Below are positions 25,845 to 39,466 of a stretch of 64,000 bases of DNA, one piece after another. The DNA is taken from positions 1,984,001 through 2,048,000 of the forward strand of contig JAVHNS010000003.1 of assembly GCA_036872755.1 (NCBI GenBank), read 5' to 3'. Every line of letters begins with the position of its first letter. The stretch's first letter is position 1. Under the pieces are notes generated by a model. It did no database searches and was not told the DNA's origin. It saw nothing but the letters and a program-made list of their open reading frames with translations. Position numbers and translations under genes: made by a program. The DNA is from Orbilia blumenaviensis (Eukaryota > Ascomycota > Orbiliomycetes > Orbiliales > Orbiliaceae).

Positions 25845-28800
25845 ATGTCTTCATCCGGGTCCACCTCCAAAGCCGCGGCCAAGGAGCAATATGATCTGTG
25901 TTTTATCACCGATGCCACGGGATCTATGGCGACTTATCTAGCCGCCTTGCAACATTCTCTTCCCCAGATCCTGGCCCTTAGTAACCTGACATCCGCATTT
26001 ACCTCGATTTCCGTAATCGCGTATCGTGACTACGATAATGAGAACCTTCGGTTCAAACGTCAGATCGAGTTTAGCGGCTGGTACCATGTGGATATGCCGC
26101 TGACTAACAAGAAGAATAAAGTCGATCTGATCGAGTTTGCGAAGAAGATTGAGATTTGCGGTGGTGCGGATTATCCTGAGGCGTCGAAGAGCGCGATATG
26201 GACATTGATTAAGAATCTTAATCCTGGTAGACGGACTCTGTGTTTTTGGTATACGGATGCGCCCCCACATTCTGAGGTTAGTCGCTCGTGGGGTGGGCAG
26301 CGACAGAAGGAATTGGCGGAGTTGAAGAAAGATCCAATCGGGATGGAGTGCACTGAGTAAGTTTCTTCATGATTGAAATTGCTGAGGCTTAGCAAGCTGA
26401 CGAGTTTTCTGTAGCTGGATCTCTTGCTGCCGCCTTATGGCAAAGCATAAGGTGCAAGTTATGAGCGTCCTCGATGGGTCTCTTGGTATCCACGCATCAT
26501 GGTACGTCATATTGAGCGCTGCTACCAATGGTGTTGCTGTAGCCCTTGACAAAGTCGAGGCGCAGAGTATTTCCTTAGTATCAATGGACCTGTTGATGGC
26601 ATGGCTCAACCAAACTCCTCGGTCTAAGGCGGAGACAGGTGTGATGACTCTCAGCTGGTCGTCATCTTTGGCGAAGAAGTTCAAGGCCGTCAAGGACGAA
26701 ACCCCGAAGAACAGTGGTGGTTTCTTGCCAAAATTCGATAATGATAAGGTGCTGGCCCACCCGCTAAAGAAGGAGCAGTATGATGTTACGAAGGACGTTC
26801 ATCACCGACGGGAGCCGGTTCAAGATTTTGCAGTGCATTTCGCAGCGGACACAAACTATCAGGCCATCGTATATGAAACTTTGGAGGTATGCATGCCCAT
26901 AGATGTCGCCATATACGGATTCTAGGTTAATAATTATTGGGATATTCTAGAAAATTATCGATTTCGACGTTTCAACCATTTCTCTCAATCCCGTATTCGG
27001 GGAACTATGGCGGGTTATGTGTGCTGAGAGAAATTCTCCTTCCCGTGATAAAGTCGTCAATGCCTTTGCTGTTGCAGTAGGTAATATGACTGAAGGGCCT
27101 CTCAAGAACAATATGAAAGTCTGGCTTGAAGAGAGTTACAACCAGACCAAGGAAATCGAGCGGATCATCGCTTCTGTCCCTGATGAAGACATGTATCCAG
27201 CCGTTTGTATTGATCCTACTGAGGCAGGTGTCGGGCCTGCTCACTGGATCCGGGGTGACCTTCTTGAAATTGCACGTTCTTGTCATCATACCGTCCTCAA
27301 GAGGTTAGGGAAGGTGTTGACAAAGCTGGTGTTCATTCCTTCAAAGGAAGAGTGCCCAGAGCACTTACAAGATGATAAAATTGTGGAAAAAATCCCGTTC
27401 GTGCTGTCGAAGAAGGAGCACAAGCGACAGTTCTGGAAGATTCTATTACACCTTGTGCTCCCTGGTACATACCTCTCAGCTCGTGCAGGAGCACTGTTAG
27501 CGGCGTTATGCATGAAGATTGGCGTCCAGATTCCAGGTCTTCAAGAAGCAGCCAGGGAGACATTAGTTGCTTTCCGAGGGAAATGGGCAGATATTGAAGT
27601 CGGAGAAAACTGGAGCTTGGAATGCATGCGTCTCCTTGTTTATTGCGATAAAAAGGACCGTATGAACGGCAAAGACGGTTTACTCACAGATTTTGAGTTA
27701 TCATTATTCACGACCCTCAATGCGTACAAGCTTGCCGAACTCAATCTTGATACCGAATTGGCGGCTCGTATCCCCTTTACCCCTGAGAAGACAACGGGAT
27801 ACGTTGGCCCTCTCGTTAAGTGCCGCAGATGCAAGCACGAACGCAGTGTCACGATTATGTCCAGCGACTCGCTTTGCGGTATCTGCGCAACCCCTGCTCG
27901 AGACTGGCTGACTCCTAAGCACCGGGAGGATGCTATTGCCATCCGCGCGGAAACCGAGCAAGGTGAAAAGACTCCCAGGCACTGGGTTGAATGCGGAAAT
28001 TCCGAATGCCGCTGTGCTTACGTTGTCTATGACATTGAAAAGCTCAACGTCAAGCCAAAGTGCTACTACTGTCGTTACCCCTCGGAAGGCAAGGCGCCAT
28101 TCGTCACTTGCAAGACTTGCACCAATAAAGTCATTTGGCCGGAAGAATACCGTACCGAAGCAGCCAAGGACTTCCTATGCGTTTTCTGTGAAGAAGGCCG
28201 CCCGACTGTCATAGACCGTCCGACGACCGCTCGCGAGCTTAACAAGGAAAACACAGCCGCCTGGATCATTGGCGAGAAGGGTCTAACAATCGGCTTTACA
28301 GGGAGATCAATTTATGCTACTGTTAAGACCCACACAGCAGAAATTCTACATGACAATATCACAATCTTTCCACAGACGACTAACCTAGCCCTCACGATTC
28401 GCAAAAAGCCAATTCAGAATGTAAACGAATTACTTGAACAGTATCAGAAATGGATCTCATCCAACACGATCGAGTACAAGACTTGCAACCTATGCTTCGA
28501 CTCTTCATTTAAGCCCCAGGACCTCCATGAGGCTTGTGGGAGACGTGGATGTCAGAACAAAATCTGTACAGATTGTATCAAGAGTTGGTATGGAATGAAC
28601 GAGCCTGGTAAAGTGGTTAATTTGAATTCGCTGCACTGTCCATTTTGCAGAAGAGAGCCGGTGGCAAAGATTCTGAGAGGGTACGGATTGAACGTTGCCA
28701 CACTAGCGGGTGTGCGGGAAGCAGTTAAAAAGAGAGGAAAGTGGATTTTCGGATGGTGTAAGTTCTTGAGATATCATCCAAATCGTCTACAACACATTAA

Positions 28801-29148
28801 CCTGTTGCATTTTTACCTCTAACAAACTTGATATTTATAGGCGTCGATTGCGACACAGCAAAGCCCTGGATTGCACGAGTCTGTGCACAGGGTGGCCAAC
28901 CCGCTGAGCTTAACGGCTTTGTGTGCGAGGTTTGTGAAGAGGCAAAACGAAAACCGGGGCCAAGAGATATGAAGCATTGTCCTAAGTGTGGTATTCTGAC
29001 AGAGAAGACCGCTGGTTGTAACCATATGACTTGCCCATGCGGGCAGCATTGGTGCTATGTATGTGGTGGTGCATATGCGGCTACCGATATCTATCAGCAT
29101 TTGCAAGATGCACACGGTGGAATTTTTTTCGCGGATGATGACGATTAA
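25845..29148 (+). CDS. vWA domain fused to an RBR-type E3 ubiquitin ligase
   Basis: Exons 25845-26356, 26415-26886, 26951-28757 and 28841-29148 sum to 3099 bases (1032 residues). Residues 16 to about 200 are a von Willebrand A fold with a MIDAS-like DATGSM motif (Asp23, Thr25, Ser27), a metal-dependent protein-binding module. After a long helical middle come three CxxC-paired zinc-ribbon-like units (CRRC with CGIC, then CYYC, then CKTC with CVFC; about residues 605-720). Near residue 840 a RING1-like unit starts (CNLC, later CTDC and CPFC). A degenerate in-between-RING part follows (CVDC, CEVC), then a clear Rcat at about 976-1005: CPKCGILTEKTAGCNHMTC then CGQHWCYVCGG. The Cys of GCNHM is the expected thioester-forming residue. 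RBR enzymes pass ubiquitin from an E2 through this Cys. The substrate is unknown, and the vWA part probably recognises it (inference). Confidence 0.88.
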
Positions 29149-29608
29149 GACCAGAATGATAAGGATTGCTAAACTAAGATACGAAAGGGAAATAATTATG
29201 AATGTGGATTATATTAATACTGCAGAGTTTTGTTATTTACTTGACATTTATTGGTCTCTGTTTGAAGCCATACTTTCAGTCATAACTAGAATATGTGATT
29301 ATGTTCACGGTATAGATTAATTTTGCGCTATTTCTCCTCGGTTGAAGAGAAGTGTTTGTATTGAGCAATAGAGTACACCTTGCCCTAGACATAGTTTATC
29401 CTGATAACGTGATAACGAAGGCCTATGCATTCTCAAGACGCCCAGCCTCAAAATCCCTTTAACAATAAGGGAGCAAATGAAAACAGATATTTAGTAGAAC
29501 AAACGTAGAGAACCATGAGTATACCAGATAACAAGGCTGTGGCCCGTCTATGAGGTAGCGTTCTGTATCATGCCGAAAACTAGTGATTGGTTGGGGAATA
29601 GATGAGGA
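29149..29608. other. Convergent intergenic region
   Basis: AT-rich 3' flanks of the vWA-RBR gene (plus) and the RRM gene (minus). No gene was seen. Confidence 0.5.
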
Positions 29609-31791
29609 TTAGGTAGCATCCTTCCCAGATTTCTTTGGCATCCTGTCAAGAGGCCTATCAATGGTATCGGGGACCCACCATGCATGCAAAGTTGGAATCG
29701 TTGCTGGATCATCGCCTGGATTGATACTTGGCCCGATCTCGCCTTCAACGCGTTCCATGTAGAACCCTTCAGGGTGCTGGAGACCGTGAAGGGCACTTCG
29801 AACCCTATTGAAGATTTTAGTAAGTTCCTGAACCATAAGCTCAAAAAAATAGCCAAAATAAATATTTCTAGAAGATTTGAAGCTTACAAAATGGCCCACC
29901 CAATGCTCCTCAACCCGACTAGAGCCTCGACCTTCCCAGATGGGTTGCAGCCCATTTTGACAGTGGCGATGTCCGTTTTATCACAGATTGGTTCTTTAAA
30001 CTGGAACCTATCTGGCTCTTCAACACGGAGTTTGTCGACGGCAACAACAATAAGGTCACGGAGCTTCGTAGTCGTCCAGAACCCCCCATTGAAACCATCG
30101 ATGTAGACCATCCGGGTCACATTCTCGGTCATCATCTTACGGAAAGTCGTGTAACTTATGACATTCGGCTTTTCCTTAGGATCCTGAATGACTTGAATGC
30201 GGCTGGGGCAACCCCTGATGTATATCCCGTTGTTCTGATTGGCAAAATCGAGGAATCCATTTGCATGGCGGAGGTGAATGAACGTAAGACGGACTTGTTT
30301 CAATGTATCACCTGGGATTCCTTTAGCCACGCTGATACGGTAGAGAGGGCCACCGGAAATACTCTCCAGAATATCCGCGAGAGTGATGTTTTTTGGGATG
30401 TTTTGCAATCTAAGAACGGGGACTTTCTCGCTAGTATAGGACGCGCGACCGCAAAGCTGACTCTCTTCATAAAATACGCATGGGTATGCCTTGGACGGGT
30501 AGTTACCGGTGTGACGAAAGTCGGGTGGGAGAGTAGTAAACCTAGCAGTGTGCATAGGTGGGTCGGCGCTTGAGACTCCGCTCGCACTAGCTGGAGCAAG
30601 TCCCCCTGTGAACGCGGTGCTAAATTGAGACCCTGCAGTAACCGACTCTTGAATGGTAGCATCCTTGTCACGAGAAATTGGGATGGAGCCTTGAAGGTTT
30701 TCTCCCATTAAATCTGCAAGTCTTTGAAATGGCGCAGTAACAGGTCCTTCGGTGGATTGTTGGACAGCGGCAGTTGGCTTGGTTCTAATGACTGTCTGAT
30801 TACTACCAACGCTGCGGGGAAGCTCTGGTTTAAGATCCTCATTCGCCTTTGATGCGTAGGTCGCTTCAACTGCAGCATCATCAAAAGCGAAAGGATCGGA
30901 AACTTCAGCTGGGGCCTTGGTTGCTCCTTTCTAGAGCGTTAGAACTAATTCCTTGAGCATGTGGTCATCTTATCTTGTACTTACCTGGCTTGGAGTTCCC
31001 CTGCCCTTCGTCTTTAAGTTTTTCGGCATCTGGGTCATCCTTAACAACAACCCCGTCATTAGCATGGAAATCGAAAAGTTCGACAACATCTTCTTGATCC
31101 GAGGGTGTCGATCGGCGGAGCTTAGATGCTTTTGCTAGAACCGGTAAACCAACGTCTCCGCTTACTCCCCCGCGGCCACTTCCACTAGTCTCAGATTTTG
31201 GCCGACCTTCGACTTCTGTCTTAGTACCCGTTCCAGTTGATGATTGTGGATTGCCAGTCAATGTTTGAATATTAGTGATTGCTGTAAGTAGAATCAGCGT
31301 AGCACAACCAATAGTGGCCTTATTATGATTCCTGCCCTACCTTGTTCGCTAGAGGAGATGTCAAGCCGTTCTATGTTCTAGAGAGAATATCAGCATCATG
31401 GCTCCTTCCACATCAGTATATTTACCACTGGGATCTAACTTACGCGTAGAACATCCTCGAGCCTACAAAGTTTCTCCCTGAGAAGCTTATTCTGCCCAAG
31501 GGCGTCCTCGACACCGCCTCGGGCACCCCTGACAACATCAAGGATTTCCCTAAGCTGCTTCTGTAGCTTTTCAGTTTCAGCGGTTCTCGCGCCGACCGTT
31601 TCCTCCAAGGCACGAACGCGCTCGCAAAAGTTTTTAACTATGCCTTCTCGCATGTTTTCGACCTTGAGACGGGATAACAATTTAGACACTTCAAACTTTG
31701 GCAAGGGTTGCATCTGAGGCGACAGGAGGAATCCTGGAGCAGGACCCCAAGAAAAACGTATAATGACTCGTATGCTAGACAAGGACAGCAA
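29609..31791 (-). CDS. RRM-type RNA-binding protein with N-terminal coiled coil
   Basis: Five exons on the minus strand, approximately 31713 (or 31791) to 31444, 31378-31342, 31282-30985, 30930-29894 and 29827-29609. The N-terminus has a long heptad-like helix (for example RVRALEETVGARTAETEKL). A charged, Ser/Gly-rich linker follows. In the largest exon VPVLRLQNIPKNITLADIL opens an RRM-like fold that continues through FIHLRHANGFLDFA. A second possible RRM-like segment (TRMVYIDGFNGG) follows it. The last exon is short and ends in a basic tail. It is presumably an RNA-binding protein, but I do not recognise an orthologue with a known role. Two possible starts exist; ATG 31713 gives the more ordinary N-terminus, and ATG 31791 adds 26 residues. 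Confidence 0.75.
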
Positions 31792-32381
31792 GGAAAACCC
31801 TGGTTAGCTATTCCTCTGAAACCTGAAGGTGATTGAATGGGATTCCAGGAGGTTGAAATGCTGGTGAAAGGCTGTCTATACGGCAGAAACGGGATAGTTT
31901 GATCAGAGCTTACCGGAAGAAAGTGTTCCAAGCTGAGGCCGCAGTAAATATACCTTGGGAACCTGGACGAGCTCTAAAAACCTGATAAGCTATAGGATAA
32001 GGGGTGGGAAACAGACCGAGACTCGGCAGAGAGTATGAATCGGGTAATAGAAAGAAAAGCGTGAAGCCAGAATGTATGTACACCACTACCCTTTCTATAA
32101 GTTTAGTGTTGATTTTGTTGGATAACTACGCCACATGATTGGTTCTTTTTCCCACAACACAACGCCCCGCCAGGTTGCCGACGAGCTGCGTCAAGGAGAA
32201 TATTTAGAACCAAAAGTATTTCTCATTTATTGGTCTGTGTCTCTTTTCAAGTAGTAATATACTTATTCAATTCTTTCCTCGATATTTAAGAAATTAAGAC
32301 GCTACAAAAGGTCCATAGCATACATGTGTACTTTTCACGCTCGACAATCAGCCGATTCAAAACAACCACCCAAGCAGACGC
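31792..32381. other. Upstream region of the RRM gene and 3' flank of the phospholipase gene
   Basis: No believable gene. A frame at 31638-31931 (minus) is a shadow of the first RRM exon and leader. Confidence 0.5.
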
Positions 32382-35300
32382 TTAAGTGTAGAGCTCCTCA
32401 GTGAAAGCGTTATAACCGGCAGCTTCCTTCGCAAAATCAACATTTTGCATAAACTTAAGTGGCATTTCAACCAAACTGCCCCGGACCTTCGCAAGTTCTT
32501 CCTTGACCTGCCTGGCACCCTCGGCACCTTCTGGGAAGTTTGCCTTGACAACATGACCGCTGAGGTACTGTGGTGGCTCGGGCTTCTCCTTAGTACCGCG
32601 TGGCGCAAAGTATTGGCCATAATGTTTAGTATATTGTTCCCAGTTGACGACATTATCGCAAGGTACTTTTAAAACTCATTAGCTTGTTTGATTCTTTGCC
32701 CCTGGATTGCAGGAGGATCGGGAACTCACCGGCGTGGAAAACCTTGTTGAAGACCTGGGTATTGGTAGTCGCAACGCCATTCCAGTGATTCCAGAATGTA
32801 TCACTGAGAGGGTCCATAACCAACTTATCTTCGGCAGAATCAAAGTCGTAAACGTTAGGTTCTGGAACAGGGAGTGCGTTTTGGTCAACATGATCCGGTG
32901 CCTGGGCAGGAATAAGACCAAGGTGCTTGCGGAAGATATAACGACGAAGGCTGCCAGCGAAATGTGAGGCAGTGTATTGTTGCCCATTCATCAGAGATTG
33001 GAGAGGAGTCTGGTCTTCAATGATGATAGCGATTTCGGAATCATGGTCACCAAGCTGTGAACGGTCGTTAATATTGGCTGAACCACAAATTGCGATCCTG
33101 TCGTCGGCAATAAGAAGCTAGATACTTGTCAGTGTGTCTTTGTCTAAAGTTGAAGACGGCTATCTTACCTTCGAATGGATATAAAGCTCCTCGGAAACAA
33201 AGGCATCGATTTCCTTCTCTGGATCACCGGCCCATGGAGCGTCTCGGACATCTCCACCACCCAACATCGAGCACTGGGCTACGCTGTCCCAGACAGAGGC
33301 TCCGGCGCCGCTCTGGGCCCTGCCCCATTGATCGAGTTCCCCTCCCTGCGTTTCAGCAGTCGTCCATCCAGCACCAACCTTGTTTTCTAAGGCTTGCTGC
33401 GCAACCTCATATTCAAACTTCGCCTGAGACTCAGCAGTCTCAAGTTCCCGAGAAATATTGATACGATCGTAGTTGCGCAAGTTATAGAATCGAATATAGT
33501 CCGATGGGTTGACACCCTCCGCGTAGAGCTTTTCATAGATAGACCTGCCCTTTCCGTCTGGTCCCTTATCACCTCTGACGATGGAGTCATATTGATATTC
33601 CATAATAACACGAGTTCCTAGTGCGCCATCATCTTTCAAGTCACCGGCGAAAGCTGGGACGGAAGGCATGACGACAACAACTCGGAATTTCTGATTCTCG
33701 CGATGAGCTCGAACGATTCTGTTAACAAGGGCTTCCCCAATTCTGTTCTTAACAACTCGACTTCCATCAGTGGCGGTGATAAAGAACTAAGGTGAATAGA
33801 ATGTTAGTACTATCTAATATATTAAAGATATAGTTACGACTGACTTGATTTTCAATATAAACGAAGTGGTGAGCATGGTTGATGATTTGGACGTAGGCAT
33901 TTTGAATTGAATGCTCAGTCTTCATGTTATGGCTCCAGGGACTAATGCTTCGAACAATCTGGCAGTTGGTCGGGTGATCGTTATGAGGGTGAGCAGGAGG
34001 CTGCTGTTGGTAGTGCTGAGGCTGTTGGTAGTATCCACCATGGCCGCCGGCCCTTGTTTGCTCCTCCTCATAACGATCCTGCCTCCGGCGTCCTTTGTCC
34101 CTGGGATCGTCGTCATCTGAATCTGACCATGCTAAGTCAGCATCATAATCTTCTCTGCCTCCCCTTCGTTGACGTCGGCTTCCACGACGTTCTGAGCGTT
34201 CCTCACGTCTTCCTTCTTCGTATTCACCGCCCTGGAAGCCCATAATACCCTTCACCCCGCTCTTAAGTTTGCTCGCTGCATGTCCAAGACTGACGTGCCC
34301 ATGCTGGCCACCATGTGAATGGACGGGGACCTCAAGTGGATGGTACTTGGTGTCTTTCAGGCCGTATTTAGATTCAAGAATAAAATTCCAGCGTTGCATA
34401 AAGTGTGTTTTTAAGTCGTCGACAGTCGGACCTCTGAAGCAGAGTGCAACATCAGACCAGCCTAGAAATTCAAATTAGTTGTTGCGTCTACATTTATTTG
34501 TGGCGTGTGTAAATATTCACCCATCCTGCTGCTTTCGGTTCTCTTAAGTTTGTTCTGCGTCCACTGATCCACGGTGTGAAAGTCCATCACGCGGGCATTG
34601 TTGTAGTCTTGACCAAGGAAAACGGTGTCTTTGATATTTGTCGGGTGGACATCAGAAATGGGATGGTGTGGAAGATCCCATCTACCCCAGCAAAGATCGA
34701 GACCACCCTGTAGCTTTGTTTAGTAATTTTCTTTTATGATTAACCAGGCTTCTGACAGCTTACCATGAAGGCGATTCCTTCGCCAGGAACGACACCATCT
34801 ATAAGACAGAGTTTCTCGTGGTGGGCCCAGTACAGGACGATTTGGTCAGTGTTTGTGAAGCTGGAAAGAGTGTTCAAAAGATTTCCTTTGATTAACTTTG
34901 ATAGGACAACTTTCCCATCTGGAGTATGATCTGGATGTCTAAAGACTTGAATGTTTGGATGTTGTTCTTCCAGGAAGTGCTTTGTATGCGCAGAGCTTAA
35001 GGTCAAGGCCTGGGTAACTTCCTTGTAGACAATGATGTTGACAAGAACGCCACGTTCTGCAGCCGCCTTTAACATTCGATCGAGACGGTACTCTTCATAT
35101 TTTGCTGCAGGGCGTCTAAGGTGCAATTCCGGAGAAAGCCACCAATCTAGGATCCAGATACTGTGGCGAGCATTCTTAATCGCCTCCGCGACGGCCCAGC
35201 CTTGAAAAAGTTAGAATATGCGTCCATGAATTCATCCGAAAATACTCACAATAATCCTTTCTAGATAATTCTGTTAGCAGCTATAATCTTAATATGGTAC

Positions 35301-36532
35301 TTTTCTTGGTACTTACCCATCAACAAACCATTTCACTGAATTTCCAGGGTATACGCCTGCAAAACTTTCGAACCTATTGGAACTATGAAAGTGATCGGGA
35401 TCCGAGCAAACTCCTCCTTCGTGCATCCCAGAATGCACTTGGGTTTTGCCCGTGTTTGTAACTTCACGGAGGGCATTGTGCAGGCCAGTTCTGAAGCTTC
35501 TGAATACGGAGAGTTTCTCAGTTTCGGGAGCGGCTGTCGGCCTCCAGCTCACTTCAGGGGCGTAAGTCTGTGTAGGTGTTTGTGCATAATCAAACTGAGG
35601 TTCAGCTTCGGGTGGAGGGCCAGATGGTTGAGCACGGGGTTGGTAGTTATGGACTGAGGGGTTTCGCGGGGTTTCTCCATGTGCGACAGTCGGAGGCGCG
35701 TATCCACCAGTTTGATATCCTAAATTACGGCCATTGGTATACGTTCATACGATAACTGTGGGTATTTCTTACCGTGAGAAGGAGCAGTGCCTTCATAATA
35801 GCCATGAGCTGACCTGTTGGGGTCCTCGCCGTATTCCGTAGGGTACGGGGGTTGCGGGGCGGGATAGCCGGCTTGACCATAGCTCGGATCATGGTATTCG
35901 CCTCCAGTCGCACCATAATGTTCAGCTGGCGGTCCATAGTGGGTAGCAGGTTGGGGGGAAGTATGTTGATAATAGCCGCCTTCATGCTGCTGTTGTTCAC
36001 CATATGATTGTCCTTCATGCTGTTGAGTAGCATATGACTGGTGTTCAGCAGAGTAGCTTTGAGAATGTCCTGAGTATTCCTGGTAGCCATGACCGTACTC
36101 TCCTCCTGTCCCAGTTGTCCCAGCCTGGTACCCTGTTCCGTACTGCGACTGGGCATAGCTATCGGCGGGATAGTTGCCCTGTTGGTATTCACCACCGCCG
36201 TAGCCAGAACGTTGTTCTTCCGGGGATTCTGGGTATGGCGCACTTCCGGGAACACCATATCCGGAAGGGGCTTGATAATCAAAACCTCCTGGTACCGTGT
36301 AGCCAGATTCTGGGTTTTCATGCCCTGCTCGGGAGGAATAGTCCTCTCCCTTTTCTTCTTTGCGCTTCCGATGCCTTCTCGCTTTTCGGTCTTCCTTGGT
36401 TTCTCCTTCGTATTCATATTTATCCTCATCGCGACTCCTCGAACGGTCCTTGGACTTGCGTCTTCGGCGCTCACTGTCGTCGCGGCCGCTATGGCGGGAG
36501 CGGGAGCGGGACCTGGACCTAGATTTCCCCAT
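32382..36532 (-). CDS. Phospholipase D with two HKD motifs and RS-rich head
   Basis: Multi-exon gene of about 1,200 residues that hydrolyses phosphatidylcholine-type lipids to phosphatidic acid at membranes. The first 20 residues are an Arg-Ser repeat (KSRSRSRSRSRH), followed by a basic stretch, then about 200 residues rich in Tyr, Gly, Gln and Pro. The catalytic half starts near VYPGNSVKWFVDG. The first HKD motif is HHEKLCLIDG (HxKxxxxD; about residue 514) and the second is IHSKLLIADD, followed by GSANINDRS. Between them lies a low-complexity insert (RREERSERRGSRRQRRGG, then an acidic DSDDDD run, then Gln/Pro-rich sequence) at about 33950-34260. No PX or PH domain is seen, so targeting differs from Spo14-type enzymes. 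Introns lie at about 35719-35773, 35260-35320, 34700-34765, 34465-34520, 33785-33845, 33120-33170 and 32660-32730. Confidence 0.9.
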
Positions 36533-39466
36533 TTTCGCGAAGTTTCACACCAAGGGTATTCAAAAAGTTAAGGTCGAGCTGTGGTTATGATACTGAAAAA
36601 TTAGAATTCTGGGCCGAATATGTTGCATAGATGGCAGTCGGACCGGGATGGCAATTTTATGCACAAACCTTGTTTTGATGGTCTATACGTATACTACATG
36701 TACAGAAGATGATGTGGTTGTGAGGAGCTGTTGTGGGATGGACTGATGTAATCGGTGGCTGGTGTTTTCAGCTGTACCCCGCTGTCATCAAATGTATCTC
36801 ACCACCGAAACTTGTAAGAATTCTACAAAGCGCACCGCGAATATACGGTTCATATTAACGCCAATTGACAGACCACCAGTAACTCCTCACTGCTGCTATA
36901 ATTGTGACAGCTTTGACAGGGCTGGAAGCTATGTATGTACATGGGAGAATCGAAACTCTAAGTCCGAACCCAGCTTGCAGTGCAATGGTGACCAGTCGAT
37001 GCAATGTGCGGGGGTGTTTATCGCCTTACCCAGCCCTTTTAGGCTTAGTCCTCCTTGCTTCAGCTGGCAATAGCCAACCAATGGCAGCGGCTACGGCCCT
37101 CGGCAGTCGGTCCTAATTGGCACTAGCCCGAGGACAGAAATTGCGATTTCGACTCCGTCCCACTTCGGAAGGACGCGTCATAGATTATACACACATTTCA
37201 ACAGTCCGACGGTTCTTTTAAACCATGACAGCCCAGCCTTGGTGATGCCGAAGACCACCAGACGTGACGATGCTGTACGACCGTATTCATAATAAATATA
37301 TATAATTGGATTTGCGGACTGGCGGACTGTTCAACATCGTATGACTCGGTCGGCCGGCTATCAAGTAATACATATCCATACAGCATGCCCAGGCATCTTC
37401 TGGGCTGCCTGGGTATTCTGAAGCCGTTGCGCTTTCGTCGAACCAGAGAAACCGACCTCCTGCAATGTCCATTGAATGGGTCGCATTTCCGTCCGAAGAT
37501 ATGCACCGTTTGTCCGCCACTAAACAATTCGGCTGAGGGACTTTATTTTTCAACCAACCTCACATATGCAATCAAGACTCGAAGTAGAAGTCGAAGCAAA
37601 AGATCATCCTTGTCTATCGAAGTGGCGAGCTCTAGGCGCGATGCATCTGTGGGACCCATCCTCGGATAAAAAGAAGAAGCCTGGTAAGAGTTGAGGTTTC
37701 GCCCGTCCGTCCTTGGCCTGGGTATCGGTACCAATGATGCGATATGGAACAAAATCGAGGTGCTCGAGTAATGACATATATATCCGGTTTTATATTAATG
37801 AATTGCGGCTCGGTCTGCCAGACCCTTCAGACGATTCACACCGGGAAGAACAAGCACATGGGCTGCTGTTATCGACGGTTAGTGATCATTTATACCCACT
37901 TCGAGCCTTAGGTGTGTGTATCACATCCCAACGTGTGCCATGCGTTCTTTCGCACGTGCCAGTTAGTCAATTGAACCTCACATCCACTCGTATCTGGCCG
38001 AACATTTAAGCCTCTATGAGGGGTTTTTGGCCCCATCCCAACGGCAATGCATACATACATTTCGTGATTGTCGTATTTACTCAAGATCGTGACCTTTCTC
38101 TATTCTGCCACTTTCTGCGAACGGAGAAAGCCGACACCCCAGGACAATTGAGTTCCACCAGGAATATATTGATATTAAAACTGCACACGCAAACCACCCC
38201 ACACTTTTGATTAGTAGGCAAGGGACTGTCACCAGCAGTATTGGACCGACTTCGTACTTCAGGCTCTCTACCTTAGGCGTCCGACAATAGCCGAAAGATC
38301 TTGCATAAACCAGTCCCTGTCCAATCGCCAATCGCCAAAGTTGTGCAATGGTCCAACAGGGCAATTGAGCCGGCTGACGGCTGCTTGGAGGTCTTGTGCG
38401 ACTCCCAACTGATAAGCGAATGCATATTGCATATTTCGTGTCGAACTGGGATGCTTTGAGCTCCCGTCAATTGCATTCTGTTAGGAGATTTGATGTCCGT
38501 CTGGATTCGAAGTTAGGAACTCCCACAAAAGAAAAAAAGAGGAGAGTTCGCGACCCAAAGGAACTCAACCTTCCTTTTTGTTTTTCCCGTGAGGAGCTGG
38601 CTTCGGATATCACCGAGAGAAATTTCCCTAAGCTGCGGACCCAACCCAACAGTCTGGACAGCGGCAGCCATAATTGGTTATAAAATCAAAAAGCTGCATC
38701 ACATCTAGCCCCAGCGGGGGGGAAGACTTCGGGACGAATGCAATTCGTGACTAGGGAATTTGCTTTTAACTTCCCACATCAGAAATTTTTATACAGAGCG
38801 CACCCAAGAGCCAGGCGGTAAGGACGCCGGCTGGGTCCTTGATTCCATGAGCCGTGCCGTTGTGCGAGCTTGGACACTCGAAGCGGGTACCAAATATTTA
38901 ATATTATCATACGTACATACATGTAGCGGATTCACGGCCGATACTTTTAGCGCTGACACGATGCTGGCAATTCTACAGACCATCAGGCCCTGCGGACAAC
39001 CAGGCCAAGTAGGTAACTAGACTGTGGAGCTGGGCAGGGACCCAAAGGAGGTATCTCTAGGTCCATCCCCCCCCCCAGCGTATGCCCCGAAGATAGCTGG
39101 GATTAACATAAGTACGTACGGGAATAAATTTCTGCGTTGAAACTATCTACCTAGGTAACTTATGATTTAACGATTCCACAGTATTCCTCGATATTTCGCC
39201 ATCATTCCTACGGAACATTACTTGCTCTCGAAATTTCCTTGCTTAGGTATAGTGCCGGAAATATATAAAAGGCAGTGTCGGCCCAGTATTTATCTGAAGT
39301 CTGTCGGGGAAAACCGAGAAGTCTATCTTGATATATATCATATCACCAAGCAAACCTTTTTCATACCACTCTCCAGTTTTTCCATAAAACGCCCTCTTAA
39401 GAGAGATCTTCTATAGCATTTAAGCTTATTTCTTTTGCATCATACAACAAAAACCGTATCGAAATC
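36533..39466. other. 2.9 kb divergent intergenic region
   Basis: Lies between the phospholipase (minus) and the oxygenase (plus), both transcribed outward. Several short frames exist (for example 37385-37669 and 38396-38683), but none shows a domain, a signal peptide or joining exons. The last 400 bases before 39467 are AT-rich with several TATA-like strings (39261-39270, 39331-39345). Confidence 0.5.

Noticed and set aside
35725..36474. 249-residue alternate frame within the phospholipase head
   Set aside because: Arises from the repetitive codon pattern of the Tyr/Gly-rich region; the in-frame reading leads directly to the catalytic half.
36034..36571. Hydrophobic plus-strand frames of about 160 residues
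   Set aside because: Antisense shadows of the phospholipase first exon; the hydrophobicity comes from the complement of Tyr/Gly/Arg/Ser codons.
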